Source of the DNA: Synechococcales cyanobacterium bin2.concoct.b11b12b14.033
GTDB lineage: Bacteria; Cyanobacteriota; Vampirovibrionia; Caenarcaniphilales; Caenarcanaceae
Length of the DNA stretch: 58,029 nucleotides
NCBI GenBank assembly: GCA_013298875.1
Contig: JAAFJH010000003.1
Location: 1-58,029 of the forward strand
Reading direction: 5' to 3'
Positions within the stretch are counted from its first letter, which is position 1. Each line of letters begins with the position of its first letter. Under the pieces are notes generated by a model. The model saw only the letters and a program-made list of their open reading frames with translations. It was not told the origin of the DNA and did no database searches. The translations under genes and the position numbers were made by a program. Positions 51,295 through 58,029 of this stretch are shown here, in pieces.

Positions 51295-51615
51295 CTACTT
51301 TTGCAAACTTATCCCCTCTAATTCCTGTAAGGTTGGAATTGACAGATCAGTAGTTTTTACAAATATATACTTTCCCGAAACTCTATTTCTTGTCTCTTCA
51401 TCCATTTCACCATCTACACGGACATAGGGTTTTGACATTTTTTCCAAGAATCTTTTTCTTGTGTCTTCTATTGATTTTTGGGATCCTTCTTGTTGATTAC
51501 GAATAGGCTCATTTACTTTAATTAGATTATTATCATCGTCAATAACCTCAATGAAAGGCTTTGACATTTTTTCTAAATAATAAGCTCTTTTTTCTTCTAA
51601 GTTGTTTTTATTCAT
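51295..51615 (-). CDS. small protein carrying two portal-like segments
   Basis: 106 residues with an internal repeat: RAYYLEKMSKPFIEVIDD (residues 10-27) and RKRFLEKMSKPYVRVDGE (about 53-70). The first copy matches portal residues 414-428 (YLEKMHKPFIEVIDD) at 14 of 15 positions, and the DNA (51534-51579 against 34715-34760) at 41 of 46. The rest of the protein does not match the portal. A role as a portal mimic that disturbs or regulates head assembly is possible; a chance capture of a DNA fragment is the alternative. Function unknown. Confidence 0.6.
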   Translation of the reverse strand: MNKNNLEEKRAYYLEKMSKPFIEVIDDDNNLIKVNEPIRNQQEGSQKSIEDTRKRFLEKMSKPYVRVDGEMDEETRNRVSGKYIFVKTTDLSIPTLQELEGISLQK

Positions 51616-51783
51616 GTACTCTGGATATTAAGTATTTAATTTTAAGAACCCTCAATTAAACTTTATAAAAGAACACACATATAATTGAGAATACTTGAAA
51701 CAAAAATGAAAGACATCCGTCTAAATTAATATACTCCTTTACCTTCCTGTATCGACTCTCTCAATCAATAGTTGGACGATATA

Positions 51784-51808
51784 GGGGGGGGGTAAACCTA
51801 AAGTTTAC
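51784..51808 (+). other. G9 tract and hairpin upstream of peptide gene
   Basis: A run of nine G (51784-51792) leads into the hairpin GTAAAC/GTTTAC (51792-51797, 51803-51808), which ends 13 bases before the GTG at 51822. The run could vary in length by slippage. The rest of 51616-51821 holds no gene I can support. Confidence 0.5.
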
Positions 51809-51821
51809 TTGGAGATCTTCT

Positions 51822-51983
51822 GTGAAGAAATTACTTTTTGCTTTCTTGTTTATATTTACTATTATTCCCACCATTCCCACCATTCAGAGTTCTGCTCAAT
51901 GTGATAATCCTTGGGATACTGCTAGTGATGGTTCTCGCTGTGGTGGTCGTGCTTCCTCTCAAAGACCTGGCGGTAGACGTTAA
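51822..51983 (+). CDS. small secreted Gly/Arg-ending protein
   Basis: 53 residues: a signal peptide (MKKLLFAFLFIFTIIPTIP, cleavage near SSA at 24-25) and a mature part CDNPWDTASDGSRCGGRASSQRPGGRR with two Cys. Short secreted proteins with DxxSRCGGRA...RPGGR are known to me from bacterial genomes, without a function. A GGAG site precedes the GTG start. The first seven residues equal those of the secreted protein at 50138. Confidence 0.6.
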   Translation: MKKLLFAFLFIFTIIPTIPTIQSSAQCDNPWDTASDGSRCGGRASSQRPGGRR

Positions 51984-52149
51984 TACTCCTGCAAACTTTT
52001 TTCCTTCAGTACAATAAAACAAGGATGTTTGATTAAGGGTTTTTAGATATAAAAAAATCTTGTGGACTGTCTTCTGCTACCTATCAAATCAGTTTTATTT
52101 ACAAATTTTTAAGTTACAATAATAGACGGCCCCATAAGGAGAAAAACTT

Positions 52150-52311
52150 ATGAATATTGGCCTGAAGTACTGGGAATATTCTTATGAATACTACCAGTAT
52201 CAACTGGAGAAAATCCAACTTGAGATAAAGGAGTTAAATTTAAAGTTTACTTCTTTATCTGAAAGCTGGCATTGGATTCAGTACAGATCTATATTAACGC
52301 AACTAATATAG
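52150..52311 (+). CDS. hypothetical small Tyr-rich protein
   Basis: 53 residues (MNIGLKYWEYSYEYYQYQLEKIQLEIKEL...) with a strong AAGGAG site nine bases before the ATG. The middle is an amphipathic helix. Not recognised. The 238 bases after it contain only a hairpin (AGTAAT/ATTACT, 52430-52448) and a broken signal-peptide frame. Confidence 0.5.
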   Translation: MNIGLKYWEYSYEYYQYQLEKIQLEIKELNLKFTSLSESWHWIQYRSILTQLI

Positions 52312-52464
52312 ATCTAGAGGGCGGGGAGAAATCCCTGTCTTCTTAATTGCAACCTGTACTCTGTAAATTAGAATTTGATTTCCGATAAAGGGATGAGGAA
52401 AACAGAGCCACATATTTTATTTAATTACCAGTAATTAATCAGATTACTTTAAGGAGTCTTTCCA

Positions 52465-52550
52465 GTGAAGAAAAAGCTTCTCTTTTAATTTTATTGTTGG
52501 ACTTAAGCAAAAAGGTTTTAAATTGCCCAGTTGTTAAAACAATGAACTAA
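52465..52550 (+). pseudogene. broken signal-peptide gene
   Basis: AAGGAG followed by GTG and MKKKLLF-stop. A frame change would continue as ASLLILLLDLSKKVLNCP and end in TAATG on the next gene's start. It looks like a short secreted-protein gene broken by a frameshift. Confidence 0.35.
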
Positions 52551-53023
52551 TGAAAAAACTATTACTTATTTGCCTTTTGGTAATCGGCTCTTTCAATGAG
52601 GTAAAATCTGAACCTTATCCTCAAGACTATTATGGCGGTGCTTATTATCCTCAATATCCTAACTATCAATCCCCTAGAATAATGAACTCTTATGGTGGAA
52701 TGACAGCTCAGGACATATTGTCAGGTAATTATCAGTATCAACAGCCATATAGGAATCAGGGAGAAGGTTTCTGGTCTAAAACTGGGAGAGTTCTGAATGA
52801 TCCTGCCTTTGCGAACGCCTTATCAGCAAGTATGCAGAACTACTCAATGATGGAACAGGCACGAACTCAGGCATTATCTAACTCATTAAATACCGTTTTC
52901 CAAAACTCTTTTAACAGAACAAGAGTTCCTTCTTTTACGCCATATACACGACCACCGGAGCCTAGTTCTTACACAGTAACAAGATTTGGTGATGGCTTGA
53001 GAATAAAGGAAGACTACAAATAA
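52550..53023 (+). CDS. secreted Tyr/Gln/Pro-rich protein
   Basis: 157 residues: a signal peptide (MKKLLLICLLVIGSFNEVKS, cleavage near residue 20), a Tyr/Pro/Gln-rich stretch (PYPQDYYGGAYYPQYPNYQ), a helical middle (DPAFANALSASMQNYSMMEQARTQALSNSLNTVF) and a polar C-terminus. No Cys in the mature part. It is the first gene of an operon with the second cysteine-rich peptide, mirroring the 50138-50452 pair. Probably periplasmic or surface-exposed; family unknown. Confidence 0.65.
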   Translation: MKKLLLICLLVIGSFNEVKSEPYPQDYYGGAYYPQYPNYQSPRIMNSYGGMTAQDILSGNYQYQQPYRNQGEGFWSKTGRVLNDPAFANALSASMQNYSMMEQARTQALSNSLNTVFQNSFNRTRVPSFTPYTRPPEPSSYTVTRFGDGLRIKEDYK

Positions 53024-53048
53024 CCCATAAAGAAAGGAGAAAAAGAAA

Positions 53049-53183
53049 GTGAAATCGATTATATGTTTAAGTTTTGGTTTAGTATTATGGCTAGGTCAAG
53101 CAAGTCATGCAAGTTGTGAATGCACAGGCTGCGATACCTGTACTTATGGTGATTGCTCCTGTAGTTCCTGCGAATGTGATTAA
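53049..53183 (+). CDS. secreted cysteine-rich peptide (copy 2)
   Basis: 44 residues from a GTG with a strong AAAGGAGA site. The signal peptide (MKSIICLSFGLVLWLGQASHA) differs from copy 1, while the mature part is the same except for one or two residues (TYGDC for TRGDC) and keeps all eight Cys. The following 70 bases equal those of copy 1 with one compensating change in the terminator stem. The conserved mature peptide and 3' region with diverged leader point to selection. Confidence 0.75.
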   Translation: MKSIICLSFGLVLWLGQASHASCECTGCDTCTYGDCSCSSCECD

Positions 53184-53212
53184 TGACTGTAACTAATAGA
53201 CAGTAATTCAGA

Positions 53213-53247
53213 GGACATCATTAGACTAACTGGTGATGTCCTTTTTT
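53213..53247 (+). terminator. terminator of cysteine-rich peptide copy 2
   Basis: GGACATCA (53213-53220) pairs perfectly with TGATGTCC (53234-53241), followed by six T. It differs from copy 1 by a C that restores a G-C pair. Confidence 0.8.
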
Positions 53248-53299
53248 CTCTTTATTTGTTAAATTTACGTTACATTTTACTAAAATTTTTTATAGCTAA

Positions 53300-53509
53300 A
53301 TGCCAGACGATAAGAATAAAAAACATCTTGACTCTAAACGTATAGATATTAATGATCCTAAGGAGCTAGGTACTTGGTCGAAAGTACTCAATCAATCTCA
53401 AAAGAACATAATAGAAACAGTTGAAAAATTAAATACTACATCTGCACAGCGTATAAAAAATTATTTTGAAGAGACTGAAAAGGCAGACAAAATCAAAAAG
53501 AAGCCTTAA
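53300..53509 (+). CDS. DUF3606-like small protein
   Basis: 69 residues: MPDDKNKKHLDSKRIDINDPKELGTWSKVLNQSQKNIIETVEKLNTTSAQRI matches the DUF3606 layout (DD, D-x-x-RI, E-x-x-W, V-x-x-x-x-x-S). The family is small, of unknown function and most common in Alphaproteobacteria. The end overlaps the convergent gene by four bases. Confidence 0.6.
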   Translation: MPDDKNKKHLDSKRIDINDPKELGTWSKVLNQSQKNIIETVEKLNTTSAQRIKNYFEETEKADKIKKKP

Positions 53510-53697
53510 TTAGAAGGTATCAATACATTAATATTTATTAAGGTATGGTTTCCTGGTTTAATTTTGTTATCTAAATGCTGACAAGCCTCATTATCATATT
53601 CAGCAGTATGAATGTCTTCTACCATCGTTATAGTGAATCCTGCATTATTCAGTATCTCTTCTAACTTACTTAGTGCTTCTGATAATCGGTTATTCAT
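53506..53697 (-). CDS. hypothetical small protein with shared leader
   Basis: 63 residues (MNNRLSEALSKLEEILNNAGFTITMVEDIHTAEYDNEACQHLDNKI), a helix followed by strands. The shared element at 53712-53739 lies before it and overlaps the end of the next leftward gene upstream. Not recognised. Confidence 0.5.
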   Translation of the reverse strand: MNNRLSEALSKLEEILNNAGFTITMVEDIHTAEYDNEACQHLDNKIKPGNHTLININVLIPSN

Positions 53698-53711
53698 TTT
53701 TTATTTGTTTT

Positions 53712-53739
53712 GGGGTTCTATGGATAATTTTAAAGTTGG
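53712..53739 (-). promoter_or_regulatory. shared upstream element (copy B)
   Basis: Read leftward: CTTTAAAATT-ATCC-ATAGAA then CCCC. The most diverged of the four copies. Confidence 0.4.
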
Positions 53740-54146
53740 CTTTTTGTCCAATAGGCAATTTTATTTTTAATTTCTTTCTGGATATTGCTATTTCTGGCTT
53801 GAAGCTGAAGACTACTCATAACATTGTCAATTATATCTACCGTTATATTCTTTTTTACTTTGATTAAATCAGCCACTTGAGCGGATGTTAATGGACTTTC
53901 AGCTTCTCTAAGGACTTCAAAAATCAAAATTGATAGTTCACCATGAGCAAATAATTGATTTTTAGCCCTGAACTGCCGGGATTGAATTGAAGACAAATTA
54001 TAGTTCGGGTCAAATACTTTTATTGAAGCATTAAGGTGGGTTATGACTTCAGTAAATTTTTTGATTTCTTTTTGGTGATATTCAATTAATCCAAGTAGTT
54101 CAGCTTTCTTGTTTACAAGGGCACTTATAACGTGAGGTTCTGTCAT
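53730..54146 (-). CDS. coiled-coil / winged-helix protein
   Basis: 138 residues. MTEPHVISALVNKKAELLGLIEYHQKEI...LNASIKVFDPNY is the coiled-coil start of a small protein family found near mobile elements in Proteobacteria. The second half (HGELSILIFEVLREAESPLTSAQVADLIKVKK) is a winged-helix-type DNA-binding segment. Likely a DNA-binding regulator. Confidence 0.65.
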   Translation of the reverse strand: MTEPHVISALVNKKAELLGLIEYHQKEIKKFTEVITHLNASIKVFDPNYNLSSIQSRQFRAKNQLFAHGELSILIFEVLREAESPLTSAQVADLIKVKKNITVDIIDNVMSSLQLQARNSNIQKEIKNKIAYWTKSQL

Positions 54147-54272
54147 TAAACTAAATGTATTAGTGAAAATATACTACCTTCTTTCTATCTCTTTTTCCTG
54201 TATATAATGGTTACCTTTGCTAGGTTATTTCGATAATTCCTATATCTCTCAGAAAACTCTAATACTTTTTCT

Positions 54273-54602
54273 TTAAATCCATTCAGTTACTTTAACTTCA
54301 TTAGGATCTGTTGGTAGATCTTTGAACCTATCAAGTTTTTGTTTTAATTCTTTTTGGTTAGAATCTGCAATTTTCAATTCTTCAATAAAATCCTTTATAG
54401 ACTCTTCAAAGCTTTCAAACTTTTTTCTTGCCTCTTCTGCTGTTTTTTCAAGATAAGCTATTTTATCTGATATGTTAGAACCTTTACTTTCTTCTATCGG
54501 GATAGAAAAACTTTTATAGACAGAGAAAGGCTTATAATCGATTGGAGGAATAAAGAAATTTTCAAATTTTGATCGTTCATCAGGGGATAAAAACAAATCC
54601 AT
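54273..54602 (-). CDS. hypothetical coiled-coil protein
   Basis: 109 residues from the ATG at 54602 (MDLFLSPDERSKFENFFIPPIDYKPF). An upstream in-frame ATG would add a hydrophobic stretch but has no better support. The C-terminal 60 residues are a strong coiled coil (IAYLEKTAEEARKKFESFEESIKDFIEELKIADSNQKEL). Function unknown. Confidence 0.5.
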   Translation of the reverse strand: MDLFLSPDERSKFENFFIPPIDYKPFSVYKSFSIPIEESKGSNISDKIAYLEKTAEEARKKFESFEESIKDFIEELKIADSNQKELKQKLDRFKDLPTDPNEVKVTEWI

Positions 54603-54742
54603 TTTATATTTTGGGTAAGTGTTTGGTATTATCAGGAAAATTGGGTAGAGTCCTGTAATTGACAAATTATACACTTTAGCTTAAGATTTAAACAACTAAG
54701 GAAAATTTGCGATAACCAAGCAAGTTCAACTAAAAGCAATAA

Positions 54743-54858
54743 GTCGCCATGGGGCATCGGGAGACTATAAACGAACGCAGAGAAATAGTCAGACTAGTTT
54801 ACTAGCAAATTTCAATGAAGCGTTAAAAATCTTTGCTCTTAGCAAAGGGTATGTCAAT
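54743..54858 (+). repeat. IS605-type tnpB 3'-end relic
   Basis: Reads GHRETINERREIVRLVY-stop, matching the last residues of the TnpB at 41821-42957 (GHWETINERREIVSLVY). The DNA is about 90% identical to the reverse complement of 41803-41880. A hairpin CTTTGCT/AGCAAAG and GTATGTCAA end it, like the intact element. It thus keeps the right end and the region that would encode a TnpB guide RNA, without tnpB. It occupies the gap 54603-54888. Confidence 0.75.
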
Positions 54859-54888
54859 TTAGCATCTACACATAATTTTACTATATAG

Positions 54889-55038
54889 ATGATCCCAAAT
54901 ACAAAATCAGAAATTGCCCTTAAAGCACTTCAAGAAATTAAAACATATTTAGAATATACTTTTCCTGATAGATATAAATTCAATACAGTGTGGTATATAG
55001 TATCTGAAGCCCTGAATAAAATAGAAGCAACTACATGA
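54889..55038 (+). CDS. hypothetical small helical protein
   Basis: 49 residues (MIPNTKSEIALKALQEIKTYLEYTFPDRYKFNTVWYIVSEALNKI). The ATGA overlap with the next gene supports it. First gene of a three-gene rightward operon. Confidence 0.5.
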   Translation: MIPNTKSEIALKALQEIKTYLEYTFPDRYKFNTVWYIVSEALNKIEATT

Positions 55039-55391
55039 AGCCTTACTTGCACGCAAAAAACTCAGTTAAGAAATATGGGGGTAACTGGAAAGACTATATA
55101 GAAATACATGATTTTTTAGATTCAACTAAAGCTCATTTTCCAGATATGAGACATAGAGCTATATTACATAATTCATTTGGATGCTTCATAGCAGAAAAAG
55201 TATTCGGACATCTAATAACCAACTCAGAAGGTAAAGAAGTCTCGGTACGAGATATAGCGGAAGATCATATAATTGAAGACATAGGTAAAATTCCAACCCT
55301 TCAAGATTATCTAGTAGGTATGCCTATGTATACTTGGCTAGGTAATGGAAACCAAAAAAAAACACCCCGATTAACAATTAATTTAGACTAA
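55035..55391 (+). CDS. DUF6915-like protein
   Basis: 118 residues. HAKNSVKKYGGNWKDYIEIHDFLDSTKAHFPDMRHRAILHNSFGCFIAEKVFG...SVRDIAEDHIIEDIGKIPTLQDYL matches the pattern I know as DUF6915, with conserved His residues (H33, H39, H44 or so) that could bind metal. Function unknown. Coupled to both neighbours by overlapping start and stop codons. Confidence 0.65.
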   Translation: MKPYLHAKNSVKKYGGNWKDYIEIHDFLDSTKAHFPDMRHRAILHNSFGCFIAEKVFGHLITNSEGKEVSVRDIAEDHIIEDIGKIPTLQDYLVGMPMYTWLGNGNQKKTPRLTINLD

Positions 55392-55852
55392 TGGACACTC
55401 TAAAAAACTTAAAAACAATTCTTCTTGAACACAATGAGAAGATCAAACAATTAAAAACTGAAATGACATCAGAGGTAAAAGAGAAATTGAAGCTTATCTT
55501 CAATGAAATCTTTTTATCATTTCCTCAAATTGAGAATTTAAACTGGGCACAATATACCCCTTACTTTAATGATGGAGATCCTTGTGAGTTTAGATTCTCT
55601 GGATTAAATGTAAAACTAAAACCTGAATATGTAAAGAACAGGGAAGCTTACGAATCAGAGGAACAAGGTTTTGATTTGACTGATTTGGAACATTATGCTC
55701 ATAGTTTACCTTTGAATCTTATTGAAACGTTAGAGGGTTTAAATTCTACTCTTTACCTAAGTGAAGATTTGCTTGAGGATATATTTGGAGATCATGCTGA
55801 AGTAATTGTCACGCCTGAAAAATTAGAAGTATTAGACTATAGTCATGATTAA
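55391..55852 (+). CDS. hypothetical acidic protein
   Basis: 153 residues, acidic. A helical N-terminus (LKNLKTILLEHNEKIKQLKTEMTSEVKEKLKLIFNEIF) is followed by a beta-rich middle (LNWAQYTPYFNDGDPCEFRFSGLNVKLKP). TAATG overlap with the DUF6915-like gene. Not recognised. Confidence 0.6.
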   Translation: MDTLKNLKTILLEHNEKIKQLKTEMTSEVKEKLKLIFNEIFLSFPQIENLNWAQYTPYFNDGDPCEFRFSGLNVKLKPEYVKNREAYESEEQGFDLTDLEHYAHSLPLNLIETLEGLNSTLYLSEDLLEDIFGDHAEVIVTPEKLEVLDYSHD

Positions 55853-55922
55853 TTAGACCAAATAGGTTAACCTTCCTTAAAAAGGTAAAACTACCACAAC
55901 TAAAAACACTTTAAAAGACATA

Positions 55923-56249
55923 ATGAAAAACTTACAAAAAGAAAAAAAGAAATTATTTTCTCATAAACAAAGCGTTTTCGAGAAGGGATTGAAAAGTAAC
56001 TTAAAAAAAATAGTTACACTAGTTAGTTCTTTAGAACAAGACTCCGACATAATTAAAGAATTAAGTCATGTATCTAATGGGATGTATAATGAGATAGAGG
56101 AGTATTTTGACCTCGTAGAGGTTATCAACCGAGTATCACATTCACATAAAAACAGAGAATACCTCACAATTAAATTTCTTAAGAAGAACTTAACTGTTGA
56201 GATTGATACTGAAACATTTAATAGATTCTATTGCCCTACTGGATTTTAA
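55923..56249 (+). CDS. hypothetical protein
   Basis: 108 residues, with a Lys-rich N-terminus (NLQKEKKKLFSHKQSVFEKGLKSNLKKIV) and an acidic helical middle. Not recognised. Same strand as the three-gene operon, 70 bases downstream. Confidence 0.5.
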   Translation: MKNLQKEKKKLFSHKQSVFEKGLKSNLKKIVTLVSSLEQDSDIIKELSHVSNGMYNEIEEYFDLVEVINRVSHSHKNREYLTIKFLKKNLTVEIDTETFNRFYCPTGF

Positions 56250-56285
56250 ACCCCTCAATAAACCCTAAATTAAGAACAATTTATT

Positions 56286-56528
56286 ATGCCAAAACCAACC
56301 CCAAAGAGACAAATGCACTTTAATATGTCTCCCGAACAATACAGTAAATTAAAACAACAAACAGAGAATACCCCTGCTAGTATTATTTATGATGATAAAA
56401 AACAAAAAGTCTCAGTCATAGATATTCTAGGAGATAATCCGTCTAAGACCCGAAAATCAATCAGATCATTAGTAAAAGAAACTAAAGATCCAACCATAAA
56501 ACAAAAAAAAATAAAAGAATCTTATTGA
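56286..56528 (+). CDS. hypothetical small basic protein
   Basis: 80 residues (MPKPTPKRQMHFNMSPEQYSKLKQQTENTP...), ending in a Lys-rich tail. Low complexity at both ends. Not recognised. Confidence 0.5.
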   Translation: MPKPTPKRQMHFNMSPEQYSKLKQQTENTPASIIYDDKKQKVSVIDILGDNPSKTRKSIRSLVKETKDPTIKQKKIKESY

Positions 56529-56593
56529 ATTTTGTTAGATTACCAACTAAAGTGTGAATATAATATTTGTAATCCTAAACCACACAAAATCAA

Positions 56594-56728
56594 ATGTTAA
56601 AATACATATTCGCACTATTAGTTTTCTTCTTCTTCTCATCTTTTGCTTATGCGGCACCAAACGCAACAGCAAATCAAACCAGATATAAATTCATCAAAGT
56701 TTTTGGGTTTGAAACCCCGTGCTTCTAG
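56594..56728 (+). pseudogene. secreted-protein gene truncated by IS605-type element
   Basis: A signal peptide (MLKYIFALLVFFFFSSFAYA) and about a dozen mature residues (APNATANQTRYKFIK) run into the hairpin of the downstream TnpB element and stop there (FETPCF-stop). The natural 3' part is not seen before the window ends. Confidence 0.55.
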
Positions 56729-56761
56729 CACGGCTTTATATTTTTATTCTACAATAATATG

Positions 56762-56790
56762 TTGACAGTTTTAGGTTCTCAACATATAAT
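56762..56790 (+). promoter_or_regulatory. consensus sigma70 promoter of tnpB
   Basis: TTGACA (56762-56767), 17-base spacer, TATAAT (56785-56790). Both hexamers are perfect. It lies 30 bases before the tnpB start. Confidence 0.75.
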
Positions 56791-56819
56791 GAATATATAG
56801 CGGTGCGAAAATAAAAACT

Positions 56820-58029
56820 ATGTTTAAGACTCAGAAAAATCAAATTAGAGGATTGTCTAAAACAGAATATTTAGCTCTACAGGAAATGTGTAGGTTGTCG
56901 AAAAATCTATACAATGTTGGGCTATATTGCATCAGGCAGTGTTTTTTTGCTGAGAAAACATTTCTTCGCTATGAATCAAACTACCACCTATGTAAAACTA
57001 ATGAAAATTACCAACTATTAAATACTGATATTGCTCAACAAACCTTAAAAGTGGTAGATAGAAGTTTTCGTTCTTTCTTTAATTTAATAAAAAAAGCAAA
57101 ATCAGGTAATTACCAATTTAATCAAATATCTTTACCTCACTATCTTAAGAAAGATGGCTACTTTAGTTTAATTATTCCGAGAATAAAAGTTAAAGATGGT
57201 TTCTTTAAAGTACCTATGTCTAAAGATTTCAAAGATAAATATGGTGAAGTAAAGTTACCTTTTCCTGATAGATTGCTTGATAGAAAGTTAAAAGAAGTAC
57301 GAATCTATCCTAAGTATAATTGTCAATTTTTTGAGGTTGAATTTATTACAGAGGAAGAACCACAAATTGTTGAGTTTAAGTCTGATAATGCTTTATCTAT
57401 TGATTTAGGACTTGATAATTTAGCTACTTGTGTTAGTACTAATGGGGCATCGTTTATTATCGATGGTCGCAAATTAAAAAGTTATAACCATTGGTACAAC
57501 AAAACAAATGCTAAATTACAATCAATCAAAGACAAGCAAGGTATTAAAAGTCTGACTAAAAGACAAGGACAATTATTATCAAAAAGAAATAATCAAGTCC
57601 GAGATTATTTAAGCAAAACAGCTAGATATATTATCGAAAATTGTCTTAGTTTAGATATAGGAACTTTAATAGTTGGAACTAATAAAGGCTGGAAACAAGA
57701 TATTAACATCGGAAAAAAGAATAATCAGAACTTTGTTCAAATTCCTTTTTGTTCTTTAAAAGAGAAGTTGAAATCTTTATGTGAAACTTATGGAATCAAA
57801 TATATAGAGCAAGAAGAATCCTATACCAGCAAGGCAAGTGCATTAGATAATGACTCTATTCCTATCTATAATCCTAATAATACAACTAAATATACTTTCA
57901 GTGGCAAAAGAGTTAAAAGAGGATTGTACCAATCAAAAGACGGTATTAAGGTTAATGCAGATGCTAATGGTGCATGGAATATAGGACGTAAAAGTAAGCA
58001 TAAGGGATTTTCCCAAGTGTGTAATGGGC
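56820..58029 (+). CDS. tnpB: TnpB RNA-guided nuclease, C-terminus beyond window
   Basis: 403 codons, open to the window edge. It belongs to a different TnpB subgroup from the one at 41821: no CxxC zinc finger, and the motif ESYTSKAS with FSGKRVKRGLYQSKDG. RuvC residues are present: Asp in SIDLGLDN, Glu in EQEESYTSKAS, Asp in NADANGAWNI. Only a few residues should be missing. Two independent TnpB lineages are therefore present in the window. Confidence 0.85.
   Translation, partial: MFKTQKNQIRGLSKTEYLALQEMCRLSKNLYNVGLYCIRQCFFAEKTFLRYESNYHLCKTNENYQLLNTDIAQQTLKVVDRSFRSFFNLIKKAKSGNYQFNQISLPHYLKKDGYFSLIIPRIKVKDGFFKVPMSKDFKDKYGEVKLPFPDRLLDRKLKEVRIYPKYNCQFFEVEFITEEEPQIVEFKSDNALSIDLGLDNLATCVSTNGASFIIDGRKLKSYNHWYNKTNAKLQSIKDKQGIKSLTKRQGQLLSKRNNQVRDYLSKTARYIIENCLSLDIGTLIVGTNKGWKQDINIGKKNNQNFVQIPFCSLKEKLKSLCETYGIKYIEQEESYTSKASALDNDSIPIYNPNNTTKYTFSGKRVKRGLYQSKDGIKVNADANGAWNIGRKSKHKGFSQVCNG

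Larger units (their letters stand above)
56700..58029 (+). mobile_element. IS605-type element, left part (runs off window)
   Basis: The left end carries the hairpin CCGTGCT/AGCACGG (56718-56732), typical of IS605-type termini, followed by a promoter and tnpB. No tnpA is seen. The right end lies beyond 58029. Confidence 0.6.

Noticed and set aside
1-58029. CRISPR arrays and tRNA genes
   Set aside because: No regularly spaced direct repeats of 25-40 bases and no recognisable tRNA cloverleaf were seen on either strand by eye; a scan with dedicated software could still find a degenerate one.

Overview
The window is AT-rich DNA from a tailed double-stranded DNA phage, or from a prophage or phage-plasmid, with a long accessory segment at its right end. 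The phage assignment rests on a portal protein, a scaffold-like protein and a candidate major capsid protein, a large set of repeat-built tail-fibre proteins, an S74 endosialidase-type chaperone fibre and a membrane-anchored lysozyme-like protein. No terminase, tail tube, tape measure, polymerase, tRNA or CRISPR array was seen, so this is only part of a larger genome. The host cannot be fixed from the sequence. Several accessory families (DUF6471-, DUF3606- and DUF6915-like, and a proteobacterial winged-helix family) suggest a Gram-negative, probably proteobacterial, background. The secreted small peptides and TnpB elements would also fit a cyanobacterium.

Layout: 1-3 kb has two virion-type proteins, then a homing endonuclease flanked on both sides by a promoter-plus-structured-RNA unit. 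3-25.6 kb is the adhesion module: nine or so fibre genes sharing internal repeats and C-terminal tips. Inside it sit a leftward cassette (5.5-10 kb: endolysin-like protein, nucleotidyltransferase-fold protein, unknowns) and a second nucleotidyltransferase. 25.7-30.4 kb has small proteins and a two-step NAD+ salvage pair (NMN adenylyltransferase-Nudix and nicotinamide phosphoribosyltransferase). 30.3-33.3 kb is a leftward block with a TOPRIM protein and a TROVE/Ro60 protein. 33.5-40.4 kb is the head module (portal, scaffold-like, capsid), interrupted by a leftward ADP-ribosylglycohydrolase and unknowns. 40.5-44.9 kb holds two endonucleases with an N-terminal Mom-like acyltransferase domain and a GIY-YIG domain; the first is split by a TnpB-only IS605-type element.

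44.9-58 kb is accessory DNA: two leftward operons each headed by a DUF6471-like regulator (one with a caspase-fold protease, one with a 318-aa protein plus a four-helix membrane protein), an IS1595 transposase, many small genes, two near-identical secreted cysteine-rich peptides with identical 3' hairpins, IS605 relics, and a second TnpB running off the window.

Two signals tie genes together. A motif close to ACAAAAATTAAATAG lies just upstream of at least nine virion genes and looks like a phage late promoter. A different motif (CTTTAAAATT-N4/5-ATAAAG) precedes four small leftward accessory genes. The observations most worth following are the paired structured RNAs around the first endonuclease, a small accessory protein carrying a portal-protein segment with 41/46 identical bases, the Mom-like domain present in all three endonucleases, and the duplicated cysteine-rich peptide cassette.
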